Source: Rhodothermus profundi (GTDB lineage Bacteria > Bacteroidota > Rhodothermia > Rhodothermales > Rhodothermaceae). Taken from it: a stretch of 55,407 nt of DNA. A program made the position numbers and the translations under genes. The notes beneath the pieces were generated by a model, which did not search any database, was not told where the DNA came from, and saw only the letters and a list, made by a program, of their open reading frames with translations. This document shows, piece after piece, positions 25,374 through 34,083 of the stretch. Numbering within the stretch: the stretch's first letter is position 1; every line of letters starts with the position of its first letter. The DNA lies in contig NZ_FRAU01000004.1 in assembly GCF_900142415.1 (NCBI RefSeq), positions 277,501 to 332,907 on the forward strand. The letters are read 5' to 3'.

Positions 25374-26684
25374 CTACTCTAGAATGGTACAGGTACCACT
25401 CTCATAGGCTTCACGGAGCGCTTCGGTGGCGTCGGCGCGAAACTGCTCGGGCGTCTGATGGCGTTCCTGGAGCACGGCGACGCCTATACTCACGCCTCCT
25501 TCCAACCAGCCGCCCGCCTTGGCCAGTTGCGCCTGCAGGCGAGCTGCCCAGGCCTCCACTTCGGGTACGGGAGCTCGGTAGAATACGCCATAGGTCAGTT
25601 CGCCAAAACGCTCAATGCGTTGGTCGGGCGCACTCTCCTGGAGCGCCGCTTTCAGCGCCTGTTCGGCAGCGGCCAGTGCTACGGGGCCTTCCGTAGCAAT
25701 TGCATCGGCACGGTTCAGGTGTACCAGCGCCAATGCCAGCGGTTCCCCGAGACGGCGGGCCCGCGTCATTTCTTCGGCAATGATCTCCCGTCGTGGACGG
25801 TAAGCCCGGGCTTCGGCTTCCCGGCGCGATTGCTGCAGTTCGAGCACCGTAGCCAGCAACCGACCAAATTCAACCAACAATGTTGAAGCCGACAGCCGGT
25901 CAAACCGCCCGGACTCCGGTGCATCAGCCACCAGAAAATAGAGGGCTCCTTCGCGCGTGAAGGGAATGGGAGCAAGCGCCAGTTCCGCTACCTGCGGAGG
26001 AACGTCTGTATAGTACCCAAGCGCTTCATAGAGTTCATCACAGACTTCACGTACCGTGACCGGCCGATCCACCATGCTGGGCGCCAGTAAGGGCACCGGT
26101 GCGGTGAACGTCTGCCCGGCAGATACTCCCGATACGACGCTGCTGATGCCCAGCACCCGATATTCCAGCGATACGTCTTCCTGGACCAACAGAGCCACCG
26201 TCTGGGCTTCCAGCGCAGCCCGCAGCGCTTCCAGACAGGGAGTCAGTACGGGATCTTGCTCTGCTGCCGCTTCAGGAGTCTGCGAGGGTTTCGACGGCTG
26301 CTCCTCTCTGGGGGTAGAGGGCTCGGGAACATCGACTGGTGGAGATCCCTCTGAAGCGGACACCGCTGAAGCAGGGGACGATTTTTCAGCAGGCTCTGCA
26401 GCTGGCGAGCGGCTCCGAGGCCGCGCGCGAATCTCCAGAATACCCAGTGATTTTAGCTCTTCTTCTGGCGAAGCAGGCGGGGGCGGAATAAAGAGCGATT
26501 GCTTTTCACGTCGCCGGCGGCGCAGCCAGCCTACCAGTGCGACCAGCAGCAAAATCAGCAACAGGCCTGCTCCAGCCACGTAAAGCCACGGCTGCGATAA
26601 CGTAAATCCCAGCAGCAACTCGATAAGAGAAAGCAGCCAGAGCATGGCCTGCATCATAGATATTCGCCCGGTTGCCAGCAGCAT
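25374..26684 (-). CDS. Membrane-anchored protein with GAF-like domain and degenerate GGDEF domain
   Basis: The 436-residue protein has two hydrophobic helices (about residues 12-58), a basic stop-transfer (RRRRREK), a Pro/Ser/Glu-rich linker to about residue 145, a GAF-like domain (about 145-300) and a C-terminal domain with GGDEF fold features. The second GGDEF signature is recognisable as GVSIGVAVL, but the catalytic loop reads RFGELTYGVFY where an active enzyme has RxGGDEF, so synthesis of c-di-GMP is unlikely. A sensory or nucleotide-binding role is inferred. Start is uncertain among several nearby ATGs. It is 55 bases downstream of kamA. Confidence 0.7.
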   Translation of the reverse strand: MLLATGRISMMQAMLWLLSLIELLLGFTLSQPWLYVAGAGLLLILLLVALVGWLRRRRREKQSLFIPPPPASPEEELKSLGILEIRARPRSRSPAAEPAEKSSPASAVSASEGSPPVDVPEPSTPREEQPSKPSQTPEAAAEQDPVLTPCLEALRAALEAQTVALLVQEDVSLEYRVLGISSVVSGVSAGQTFTAPVPLLAPSMVDRPVTVREVCDELYEALGYYTDVPPQVAELALAPIPFTREGALYFLVADAPESGRFDRLSASTLLVEFGRLLATVLELQQSRREAEARAYRPRREIIAEEMTRARRLGEPLALALVHLNRADAIATEGPVALAAAEQALKAALQESAPDQRIERFGELTYGVFYRAPVPEVEAWAARLQAQLAKAGGWLEGGVSIGVAVLQERHQTPEQFRADATEALREAYESGTCTILE

Positions 26685-26739
26685 AGAGGAAAATACGTCA
26701 GTCTCTATAAATGCTGCAACTTATTTCTGCCATTTCTTT

Positions 26740-27927
26740 TCAGCGTGCTGTGCACAAAGGCTTTTCCAGTTTGATCGTATCGACTTCCTCGGGCCAAGGA
26801 ATTTCGGGTAATTGGAACGGCAGCTCTTCCTCTTCCGGAATCGGGTTGGGCTCGGCCCAGAGCACCCCGCGCGGCGTTTCAACAATGACATAGTCGCCGG
26901 CCCGTCCCCGCACATAGGTGCCGTCAAGCGGCACCTTACCATAGGGCGTATCAAGCACATATTTGGGGATAGCAAAACCCGTCGTGCGCCCCTGCAGTGC
27001 TCGTATGATGGCCATACCTTTTTCGATAGGTGTGCGAAAGTGGGCCGTGCCTCCGATAAGCTGTGCCTGATAGAGATAATAGGGGCGCACACGCATGCGG
27101 ACCAGGCCCTCACAAAGCGCTTTCATCGTCTCAACCTGATCATTGATGCCGCGCAGCAGCACCGTCTGATTGCCCACCGGAATGCCAGCCCGCAACAGAC
27201 GATCGATCGCCTCCGCGGCGTCGGGAGTCAGCTCTTTCGGATGGTTAAAATGGGTGTTGATCCACAGAGGATGGTAGCGCTCCAGGAGCTGGCATAGCTC
27301 CGGCGTAATGCGATAGGGGAGTTTGACGGGCATGCGGGTGCCGATGCGGATAATCTCAACGTGCGGAATAGCCCGCAGTCGATCGAGGATCCAGGCCAGG
27401 TGCGTTTCGCTCAGCGTGAGCGGATCGCCGCCTGTCAGCAGCACGTCTCGAATTTCCGGGTGGGCCGCAATGTAATCGATCGCCGCCTGCAGCTCTGCCC
27501 TGCGCATCATAAAGGCCGCATCGCCGACCATGCGCTTGCGGAGGCAGTAGCGGCAGTAGATCGCACATTCGCTGGTAACGCAGAAAGCCACCCGGTCCTG
27601 ATAATTATGGATCAAATTTTTGACGGGCGAATGGGCCACTTCCTCAAGCGGATCCATAACGCCGATCAGATCGGGCGCCAGCTCCTCTAGCCGGGGCACC
27701 ACCTGGCGGCGAATCGGACAGTTGGGATCTTCAGGATCCATGAGGCGGGCATAGTACGGGGTAATGTTCCAGCGAAAGACGCCCCGGGTAGCCTCTATTG
27801 CCCGTCGTTCGTCATCGGTGAGCCGAATCCATTGGGCCAGCTCCTCGGCCGAATGGATTCGATGGCGCATTTGCCACCGCCAGTCGCGCCATTGCGGATG
27901 CGTCGCATCAAAGGGAGGACAGGCCAT
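26740..27927 (-). CDS. KamA-family radical SAM aminomutase
   Basis: The 395-residue protein matches lysine 2,3-aminomutase along its length. The radical SAM motif is CAIYCRYC (Cys121, 125, 128), LLTGGDPL follows, and the PLP lysine is probably Lys331 in LDTPYGKVP. From my memory of the clostridial enzyme, two Asp residues (293 and 330) bind the lysine side-chain amine. Here the first aligns with Gln289 (YLYQAQL) and the second with Asp326. The substrate may therefore not be lysine; glutamate and arginine aminomutases are known relatives. A GAGGGG site lies 10 bases before the ATG. The ATP-grasp gene lies 35 bases upstream on the same strand. Confidence 0.82.
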   Translation of the reverse strand: MACPPFDATHPQWRDWRWQMRHRIHSAEELAQWIRLTDDERRAIEATRGVFRWNITPYYARLMDPEDPNCPIRRQVVPRLEELAPDLIGVMDPLEEVAHSPVKNLIHNYQDRVAFCVTSECAIYCRYCLRKRMVGDAAFMMRRAELQAAIDYIAAHPEIRDVLLTGGDPLTLSETHLAWILDRLRAIPHVEIIRIGTRMPVKLPYRITPELCQLLERYHPLWINTHFNHPKELTPDAAEAIDRLLRAGIPVGNQTVLLRGINDQVETMKALCEGLVRMRVRPYYLYQAQLIGGTAHFRTPIEKGMAIIRALQGRTTGFAIPKYVLDTPYGKVPLDGTYVRGRAGDYVIVETPRGVLWAEPNPIPEEEELPFQLPEIPWPEEVDTIKLEKPLCTAR

Positions 27928-27962
27928 GTGCGTTCATCCCCTCGTTTCCAAGGATATTTCCC

Positions 27963-28955
27963 TCAGGCCAGACCTAAACGCCGAAGTCCACGTTGCACAA
28001 TCTCGGCCAGAAAGTCTACGTAGGATTGCTGCATCAATTCCGCCAGGATAGCAAACGTCCCATCCGGCGCAAACGTCGGAAGCGGATTAATTTCCAGAAA
28101 CCACGGGTTACCCTGCCGATCCACGCGAAAGTCCAGGCGCGCAAAGTCGCGGCATTGTAATTTTTCATAAGCGCGCACGGCCAGTTGTTGCAGGCAGTGT
28201 TCCAGTTCTGTGGTCAGCGGCACGTAAGGTGCTGGTTCCAGGTCGGCTGCCGGCGCCATCCCCCGATGCTCCAGCGCATGCAGGCCAATCCCAGTGGTTG
28301 CCTCTACGGCCCGCTGCAACACAGGCAGCGCCTCGGGAGGATTATTACCAATGACTGCTACGGTGAACTCGCTCCCTTCGATAAAGGGTTCCACGATAAC
28401 CTCCTGTCGGTAGGCAGCCGTCAGGTGGGCGACCTGTGCGCGAAGTGCTTCCAGCGAATAGACCTTAGAAGCTGCCGTGATGCCCTTGGAAGAGCCCTCG
28501 TAGCGTGGCTTTACAAACAACGGAAACGGCCCGGGCAGATCGTGGGGATCGATCGCCTCCGGACCGGCATAGGTGCGGTATGGGGGCGTAGGCACTCCGG
28601 CTGCGGCCACCAGATCCTTGGTCCAGGCTTTGTCAAGACTCAGGGACAGCGTCAGCGGATCGGAGCCAAGGTAGGGAATGCCGCCCATTTCAAAAAGCAT
28701 CGGCGCATACGCTTCCCGGTTGCGCCCGCGCGCACCCTCGGCGATGCTAATGCCACAGTCAATGCGCAAATCCGGCAGCTCGATCAGCAAGTCGTAAGCC
28801 GTGCCAATGCGGACCGGCTTATGGCCCAGCCGACGGATCGCTGCCGCCAGCACATCAACGGTCTCAGGTGGCTCATTTTCGGCATCGGCGTCCGGGGGCT
28901 CGCCCACTTCCCAGGGATAATCGTCAAACAGATCGTAGACGATACCAATTCGCAT
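27963..28955 (-). CDS. ATP-grasp ligase related to D-Ala-D-Ala ligase
   Basis: The ATG at 28955 begins MRIGIVYDLFDD, a typical first strand, and gives 330 residues. Ddl-like landmarks are IPYLGSDPLTLSLSLDKAWTK, FVKPRYEGSSKGI, the loop VEPFIEGSEFTVAVIG and the metal-binding end RLDFRVDRQGNPWFLEINPLP. The substrate-facing HGxxGEDG loop of true Ddl enzymes is replaced by AEGARGRNREA, so the amino acid substrates probably differ. The gene is first in an operon with the KamA-like aminomutase, so ligation of a beta-amino acid is a reasonable hypothesis but not more than that. Confidence 0.78.
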   Translation of the reverse strand: MRIGIVYDLFDDYPWEVGEPPDADAENEPPETVDVLAAAIRRLGHKPVRIGTAYDLLIELPDLRIDCGISIAEGARGRNREAYAPMLFEMGGIPYLGSDPLTLSLSLDKAWTKDLVAAAGVPTPPYRTYAGPEAIDPHDLPGPFPLFVKPRYEGSSKGITAASKVYSLEALRAQVAHLTAAYRQEVIVEPFIEGSEFTVAVIGNNPPEALPVLQRAVEATTGIGLHALEHRGMAPAADLEPAPYVPLTTELEHCLQQLAVRAYEKLQCRDFARLDFRVDRQGNPWFLEINPLPTFAPDGTFAILAELMQQSYVDFLAEIVQRGLRRLGLA

Positions 28956-29132
28956 AAGACCGTTTACACGCATCGTCTGGGTACTCAAAGACGCCACACT
29001 ACGCCTCGATTGACTTTTGGCTCCCGACCAATGACAGCCAAAATCGCACCGTTCATGCTATCCCCCTTGAATTCTAAGCCAGAACTTTTTTATCCTGAGT
29101 ATTAAACAAACGTTCACTTATCTAAAAGCACC

Positions 29133-30551
29133 ATGCGCATCGCCATGCGGTACAGATTTCCGTTTAATGGACTGTGTTTTCTGGCGTTACTTTCCAGTCT
29201 GCTACTGAGCCCATCCGTTCTGGGGCAGGGATTTCTGCTGAGTCCTCCCGGCGCCTGTACGCTTGGTCGCGGCGGCACCGGTGTGGCGCTGCCCTGTGCT
29301 GATGGATCCGCCATGGCGCTTAATCCTGCCGGCATAGCACTGGTCAACCAGTGGGCTGTGGCCGCTGGAGGTACAGCATACCTGGTTCAGGGCAGCTTTA
29401 CGGATGATTATACCCGGCAAGAAACGCGCCTGGAAGAGCGTCCCGTAACGGTCCCGCATTTGTTTGCCGCTTTTCGAGCCACTTCCAACCTTACCATCGG
29501 CTTTGGCGCGTATATGCCTTACGGCCTGGAAGTCCGGTGGCCACGCACCTTTGAGGGCAGCTTTGTCAGCTACCAGACCCGCGTACAAACGACCTATCTG
29601 CAGCCCACGCTGGCCTTTCGGCTTGTCGAGCCAGTCCTGGTAGGAGCAGGCCCCGTGCTGGCGGTCAGCACGGTGTCACTCTGGCATCAACTGGATCTGG
29701 CACCGGTAGAGGCGCTGCCGGGCGTTCCCTTTGCTGCTCTGGGCATTCCTCCGGGAACGCCCTTTGCCAACGTTAAAATGGAAAGTAACAACTCCTATGG
29801 ATTGGGCGGACACGTAGGCCTGCTGGTTCAGGTAACGGATCAGTTTCGGATCGGAATCCGGTACCTGACTCCGATTCGGGTGAGGTACTCGGGTATGATC
29901 CGCTTTACTCCCCTTTCAACCGGTATCATCATTCCGACGGAGATCACCCTGAACGGTCAAACCATTCCAGCCGGAGCGCCACTTGACGCGGTACTATCCC
30001 GCCTGAACCTGTTTGACGATCAGGGTCCCCTGGCGAATCGGGATATTGAGACCGAGCTCACCATGCCGGCTCAGTTTGTGGCAGGCTTCAGTTGGAAGAC
30101 CTTCCCGGGCATCACGCTGCTGTTCGACTATCAGTGGACCGGATGGGCTACCTTTGACCAGTTTATCATTGAACCGGTAGGAGGTGGCAATCCTATCGTG
30201 CGCATCCAGGATTATCGGAATACCCATACGTTCCGGACCGGTCTGCTTCTCCAGGCCAATTCCATTCTGGAAATGCGGCTGGGATATACCTTTGCCCAGG
30301 GGGCGGCTCCTTCAAAAACCGTCACGCCGTTGCTTCCTGAAGCCAGCCGCAACCTGATCACGCTGGGTACAGGCTGGCGGCTGGGCCGCGGCGTAATGCT
30401 GGATCTGGCCTACCAGTACGTTCGGCAGGATGACCGCCGCGGCCGCGTCATCGATCCGCCACCAGGTACGGAGCCTTCACCAGCACTTAACAGTGGCCTC
30501 TATCAGCTTAGTGCCCATGTGGTCTCGCTTACGGTTAGCGTTTCGCTTTAA
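29133..30551 (+). CDS. FadL/OmpP1-family outer-membrane transporter
   Basis: The 472-residue protein has a signal peptide ending at SVLGQ and a mature N-terminus GFLLSPPGACTLGRGGTGVALPCADGSAMALNPAGIAL, the classical FadL hatch region with an NPAG motif. Alternating strands fill the rest, ending in a short hydrophobic strand. FadL-type barrels pass long-chain fatty acids or other hydrophobic compounds across the outer membrane. A second ATG at 29145 could be used. The SGNH lipoprotein follows after 23 bases, suggesting lipid uptake coupled to hydrolysis. A weak TTGAAT-17-TTATCC promoter (29067-29095) lies upstream. Confidence 0.88.
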   Translation: MRIAMRYRFPFNGLCFLALLSSLLLSPSVLGQGFLLSPPGACTLGRGGTGVALPCADGSAMALNPAGIALVNQWAVAAGGTAYLVQGSFTDDYTRQETRLEERPVTVPHLFAAFRATSNLTIGFGAYMPYGLEVRWPRTFEGSFVSYQTRVQTTYLQPTLAFRLVEPVLVGAGPVLAVSTVSLWHQLDLAPVEALPGVPFAALGIPPGTPFANVKMESNNSYGLGGHVGLLVQVTDQFRIGIRYLTPIRVRYSGMIRFTPLSTGIIIPTEITLNGQTIPAGAPLDAVLSRLNLFDDQGPLANRDIETELTMPAQFVAGFSWKTFPGITLLFDYQWTGWATFDQFIIEPVGGGNPIVRIQDYRNTHTFRTGLLLQANSILEMRLGYTFAQGAAPSKTVTPLLPEASRNLITLGTGWRLGRGVMLDLAYQYVRQDDRRGRVIDPPPGTEPSPALNSGLYQLSAHVVSLTVSVSL

Positions 30552-30574
30552 ACATAGACCATCCTATAAGGATC

Positions 30575-31795
30575 ATGAACTATCCGCTTGGAATTGCACC
30601 GTTTCAAGCCTTACCCAAGGGACTGTTAGCCTTACTTTTGCTTACCCTTGGCTGCCGCGACGAAGCTTTGCAGCCACCAGAACCTATTGGTGGAGAGTTG
30701 TTCGCTCGTTATGTAGCTATTGGTAACAGCATTACGGCTGGCTATCAGTCCGGTGGTATCAATGCTACACTGCAACAGCAGGCCTATCCGGTACTGTTAG
30801 CCGCCGCTATGGGAACTCCCTTCAATGTGCCGCTACTGCGTGATCCTGGATGCCCGCCACCACTGATCAATCTGCTCACAGGCGAACGGCTAGGCGACTT
30901 ACCTGGCAACTTCTGCGCCTACCGGCAGCTACCTGCACCACGCATAATTAATAATGTGGCTGTACCAGGAGCCAAGGTAATCGATGTGCTGACCAACCTA
31001 GGTGAAGGCACCTCAGCTAACACATTAACATTGTTACTCCTGGGTGGCCGCACCCAGCTTGAAGCTGCCGCCGAAGCACGTCCTACGTTCGTCTCGGTCT
31101 GGATCGGTAACAACGACGTACTTGGTGCTGCCATTGCAGGTGATCCTGCACTTGTTACACCTATTGACGCCTTCCGGCAGCGCTATAGGCAAATGCTCAA
31201 CCAGCTTCAGGCAATGGGCGTGCAGGGAGGCCTACTTATTGGTGTGGCAAACGTAGCGGTTATTCCCCACCTTTCCCCAGGAATTGCCTACGCTCAAGCC
31301 AAACAAGGTGGCGCCTTTCCCCCCACCTTCAATGTAGCTGACAACTGTGCTACTACAGAGGCCACAGCTCTGGTGCCCTTCTCTTACGCTTTTGGAGAGC
31401 TATTGGCCACAGCCTTACAGGGACAGAGTGTTACGCTCGACTGTGCGGATGATCCGCGGCTGCTTTCTCCTGAAGAGACGGCCACCATTATCCAGACGGT
31501 CCAGGAATACAATGCGTTCATTCAGCAGGAGGCCGAAAGGCTGGGCTGGGCTTACCTGGATCCCAATCCCATCTTGCTGCAGCTCAAAGAGAACGGGGAG
31601 ATCCCCCATTTTCCGCGGCTGACTTCCAGCGAACCCTTTGGGCCTTACTTTAGCCTGGACGGCGTGCATCCCAGCTCGCTCGCGCATCAGCTAATCGCCC
31701 AGGAAGCTGCTGCGGCCATCAACGCAGTCTACGGCACGAACCTGCAGATACCGGTGCAGTCGCCACCGGCCCAGCAGCTTGCAGTCGTTCAATAA
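30575..31795 (+). CDS. SGNH/GDSL-family hydrolase lipoprotein
   Basis: The 406-residue product has a lipoprotein signal with Cys in LTLGCRDE. Block I is YVAIGNSITAGYQSG with the nucleophilic Ser, block III is WIGNNDVLG, and the C-terminal catalytic pair is DGVHPSS. It is therefore probably an esterase or lipase attached to a membrane. The codon use in the first half appears less GC-rich than in neighbouring genes. It lies downstream of the FadL-like gene and is followed by a strong terminator, making a two-gene operon that may release and import fatty acids. Confidence 0.88.
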   Translation: MNYPLGIAPFQALPKGLLALLLLTLGCRDEALQPPEPIGGELFARYVAIGNSITAGYQSGGINATLQQQAYPVLLAAAMGTPFNVPLLRDPGCPPPLINLLTGERLGDLPGNFCAYRQLPAPRIINNVAVPGAKVIDVLTNLGEGTSANTLTLLLLGGRTQLEAAAEARPTFVSVWIGNNDVLGAAIAGDPALVTPIDAFRQRYRQMLNQLQAMGVQGGLLIGVANVAVIPHLSPGIAYAQAKQGGAFPPTFNVADNCATTEATALVPFSYAFGELLATALQGQSVTLDCADDPRLLSPEETATIIQTVQEYNAFIQQEAERLGWAYLDPNPILLQLKENGEIPHFPRLTSSEPFGPYFSLDGVHPSSLAHQLIAQEAAAAINAVYGTNLQIPVQSPPAQQLAVVQ

Positions 31796-31817
31796 GAGCC
31801 CTATCGCACCAGCATCG

Positions 31818-31845
31818 CCCCGGCCTTATCGGGCCGGGGTTTTTT
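31818..31845 (+). terminator. Intrinsic terminator after the SGNH hydrolase
   Basis: CCCCGGCC (31818-31825) pairs with GGCCGGGG (31832-31839) around a 6-base loop and is followed by six T. It is a textbook rho-independent terminator. Confidence 0.92.
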
Positions 31846-31867
31846 ATTCTTCAACCAGAGCGTTTCA

Positions 31868-31896
31868 TTTGCCTGGCGCGCTTTGCCGTAACTTGC
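31868..31896 (+). promoter_or_regulatory. Candidate Bacteroidota-type promoter for lactate dehydrogenase
   Basis: TTTG (31868-31871), a 17-base spacer and TAACTTGC (31889-31896) approximate the TTTG/TAnnTTTG promoter read by short RpoD proteins such as the one encoded here. It lies between a strong terminator and the ldh start, leaving a leader of about 30 bases. Spacing is at the short end of the usual range. Confidence 0.4.
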
Positions 31897-31930
31897 CGCA
31901 GCAACGCTCACCTGAACCGGAGAGGGTGCT

Positions 31931-32872
31931 ATGCTTCAACGTCGGGTCGTCGGGGTGGTCGGCACCGGCCACGTCGGAGTAGCCGCAGCGTACGCCCTGT
32001 TCATCAAAGGCCTGGCCAGCGAACTGATACTGATCGACAGGGATGCTCGGCGGGCCGAAGGCGAGGCTATGGACCTGATGCATGGCCAGTCGCTTGTGGG
32101 GAGTATGACCGTACGGGCTGGCACTTACGCCGACCTGCACAACGCGCAGATCGTGATCATCAGCGCCGGTGTTGCGCAGCGTCCCGGCGAAAGTCGCCTG
32201 GCTCTGCTGCATCGGAATGCGGAGGTCTTCCGCGAAATTATCGGCGAGCTGGACCGCCACGCCCCCGAGGCCATTCTGATTGTGGCCACCAATCCGGTGG
32301 ACATTCTCACCTATGTGGCTCAGGAGCTCAGCCAGCGGCCTTCCGAGCACATTATCGGGACAGGGACCCTGCTCGACACCGCCCGCTTTCGGGCCCTGCT
32401 GGGCCAGTACTACGGCGTTGATCCTCGCTCCGTCCACGCCTACATCCTGGGCGAGCATGGCGATTCGGAGGTTGCTATCTGGAGCCAGGTGGCCATCGGT
32501 GGGCAACGCATATTAAACCGCACGGTGCTTGGCCGTCCATTCGACCGGACGCGCATGCAACAGCTTTTCGAGGAAGCCCGCACAGCCGCGTATGCCATCA
32601 TCGACCGAAAAGGTTATACCAACACCGCCATCGGTGTCGTCATTGCCCGCCTGGTGGAGGCAATTCTGGATGATGAAAAAAGCGTGCTTCCCGTAAGCGT
32701 GCGGCTAAATGGCGAATACGGAATCCATAACGTGTGTTTGAGTCTTCCCTGCGTGATCGGACTGCGGGGCATCGAAGGCCGCGTGCTGCCCGAATTAGCG
32801 CCCGACGAGCTAGAAGGCCTGCGTCGCTCCGCCGAAATCCTCCACCAGTCGCTGCGCGAGCTCTCGTTGTAA
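31931..32872 (+). CDS. ldh: L-lactate dehydrogenase
   Basis: The 313-residue protein has the NAD motif GVVGTGHVG at residues 8-16 and Asp in LIDRD for NAD preference. The substrate loop reads VAQRPGESR: Gln at the specificity position marks lactate dehydrogenases, while malate dehydrogenases have Arg there. NPVDILTYVA and GEHGDSE with the catalytic His follow. It reduces pyruvate to L-lactate with NADH. It looks monocistronic, with the DUF1028 gene converging 7 bases away. Confidence 0.92.
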   Translation: MLQRRVVGVVGTGHVGVAAAYALFIKGLASELILIDRDARRAEGEAMDLMHGQSLVGSMTVRAGTYADLHNAQIVIISAGVAQRPGESRLALLHRNAEVFREIIGELDRHAPEAILIVATNPVDILTYVAQELSQRPSEHIIGTGTLLDTARFRALLGQYYGVDPRSVHAYILGEHGDSEVAIWSQVAIGGQRILNRTVLGRPFDRTRMQQLFEEARTAAYAIIDRKGYTNTAIGVVIARLVEAILDDEKSVLPVSVRLNGEYGIHNVCLSLPCVIGLRGIEGRVLPELAPDELEGLRRSAEILHQSLRELSL

Positions 32873-32879
32873 TTGTTCC

Positions 32880-33944
32880 TCAACGACGACGTGGCACCCA
32901 GCGCCCTTTGCGATAGACCTGCCGGATATGTTCCAGCATGACGCGGTCGATTTTGAGCGTATCGCCGGCCGTCAGGTCCACCGCCTCCACGGCCGGAATG
33001 CGCATGTCGTAATTCTCCCAGCCCATGAAGTCGATCAAAATGCGCTGGAAGGTCGTATCGACTACACCGTTGATGGGACCGTCATAAAAGCCCCGATCTT
33101 TCCAGATCTGCTGCAGTTCGCGGGCGATCTCAGGCGTTACCGGAATCAGATCTTCTGGCCGACCGAGCGAGAAATATAGCTTGTTCAGCTCATACAGACG
33201 AATCAGCTCCTCAATGGGTCGCGGATGATCATAGACCGAGATGTCGATATAATTGTCGAGCCCGTCGTAGCCAGCCCCTTTGCGCACAACCAGCAACGCG
33301 GCGCTCTGCTGACCGCGCCGGTCGCCACCAGCTTCTTGCCCGGCTTTAAGGGCGGCCAGTAACCGTTCAGCTAACGGACCCGGGGTCTGCTCGAAGGCCT
33401 GTGCCATAGCGACGACGGTGGCTTCCGAAACCAGAATGTTGCCCTGGGCCGTGTAGCCATACCCGGTGACCACATGGCCGGGCATCGCGGCAACGGCTTC
33501 GCCGTCGCGCTGCCCGACCCGACCGCCTGCCCACGGAAAGCATTCGGTGCCCGTCCAACTGGCCGCATTACCACGGGCATCCACAATGCCTACCTGCCGG
33601 AGCTGGCGACCTTCGTCTTCGCGCAGCACAATGCGCAGGGCTTCCTCGGCCGTAGCCCCATTGGCCATGAGCTCCAGCCCCTTTAGCGCATAATCCAGCT
33701 CGGCGTAGCTCTGCGTGGCCACTGCTCCTACCCCTGCCCGCGCCCACGGCACGATGGGTCGTACGTTCGGGAATTTCGACTGCACAGCCACCCCCAGTTC
33801 GCCGGTTACCGGATCATAGCCTACAATCGAAAACGTAGCCACCAGCGGCGTCTGATCGCCGGCCGAATGCACCGGCACAAAAACCATTGCCAGACCGGCC
33901 AGGAGCACGCCGAGCAACCGCAGGCCATTGCGCACCCGCATCAT
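32880..33944 (-). CDS. DUF1028 protein with C-terminal peptidoglycan-binding-like domain
   Basis: The ATG pair at 33941-33944 gives 354 residues with a signal peptide (RLLGVLLAGLAMVFVPVHSAG). The DUF1028 domain follows with ATFSIVGYDPVTGELGVAVQSKFP, a proposed N-terminal nucleophile-type fold, and continues to about residue 240. The last 100 residues contain ARELQQIWKDRGFYDG and GVVDTTFQRILIDF, resembling the peptidoglycan-binding domain PG_binding_1, followed by a tail about 40 residues long. Role unknown; a secreted or periplasmic enzyme is likely. Confidence 0.8.
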   Translation of the reverse strand: MMRVRNGLRLLGVLLAGLAMVFVPVHSAGDQTPLVATFSIVGYDPVTGELGVAVQSKFPNVRPIVPWARAGVGAVATQSYAELDYALKGLELMANGATAEEALRIVLREDEGRQLRQVGIVDARGNAASWTGTECFPWAGGRVGQRDGEAVAAMPGHVVTGYGYTAQGNILVSEATVVAMAQAFEQTPGPLAERLLAALKAGQEAGGDRRGQQSAALLVVRKGAGYDGLDNYIDISVYDHPRPIEELIRLYELNKLYFSLGRPEDLIPVTPEIARELQQIWKDRGFYDGPINGVVDTTFQRILIDFMGWENYDMRIPAVEAVDLTAGDTLKIDRVMLEHIRQVYRKGRWVPRRR

Positions 33945-34083
33945 GGCGTCATTTTTGCTTTTTAAAAACAACAGGTTGTCTCTTTAGAAGGGAAGATCGG
34001 TGCCAGGTTGCAAAAAATCCAGCATCAAACCTTTGCCCGAGCGTTGCGTTCGTGCCCTGCGTACTGACGCAACGGACGCTGCC

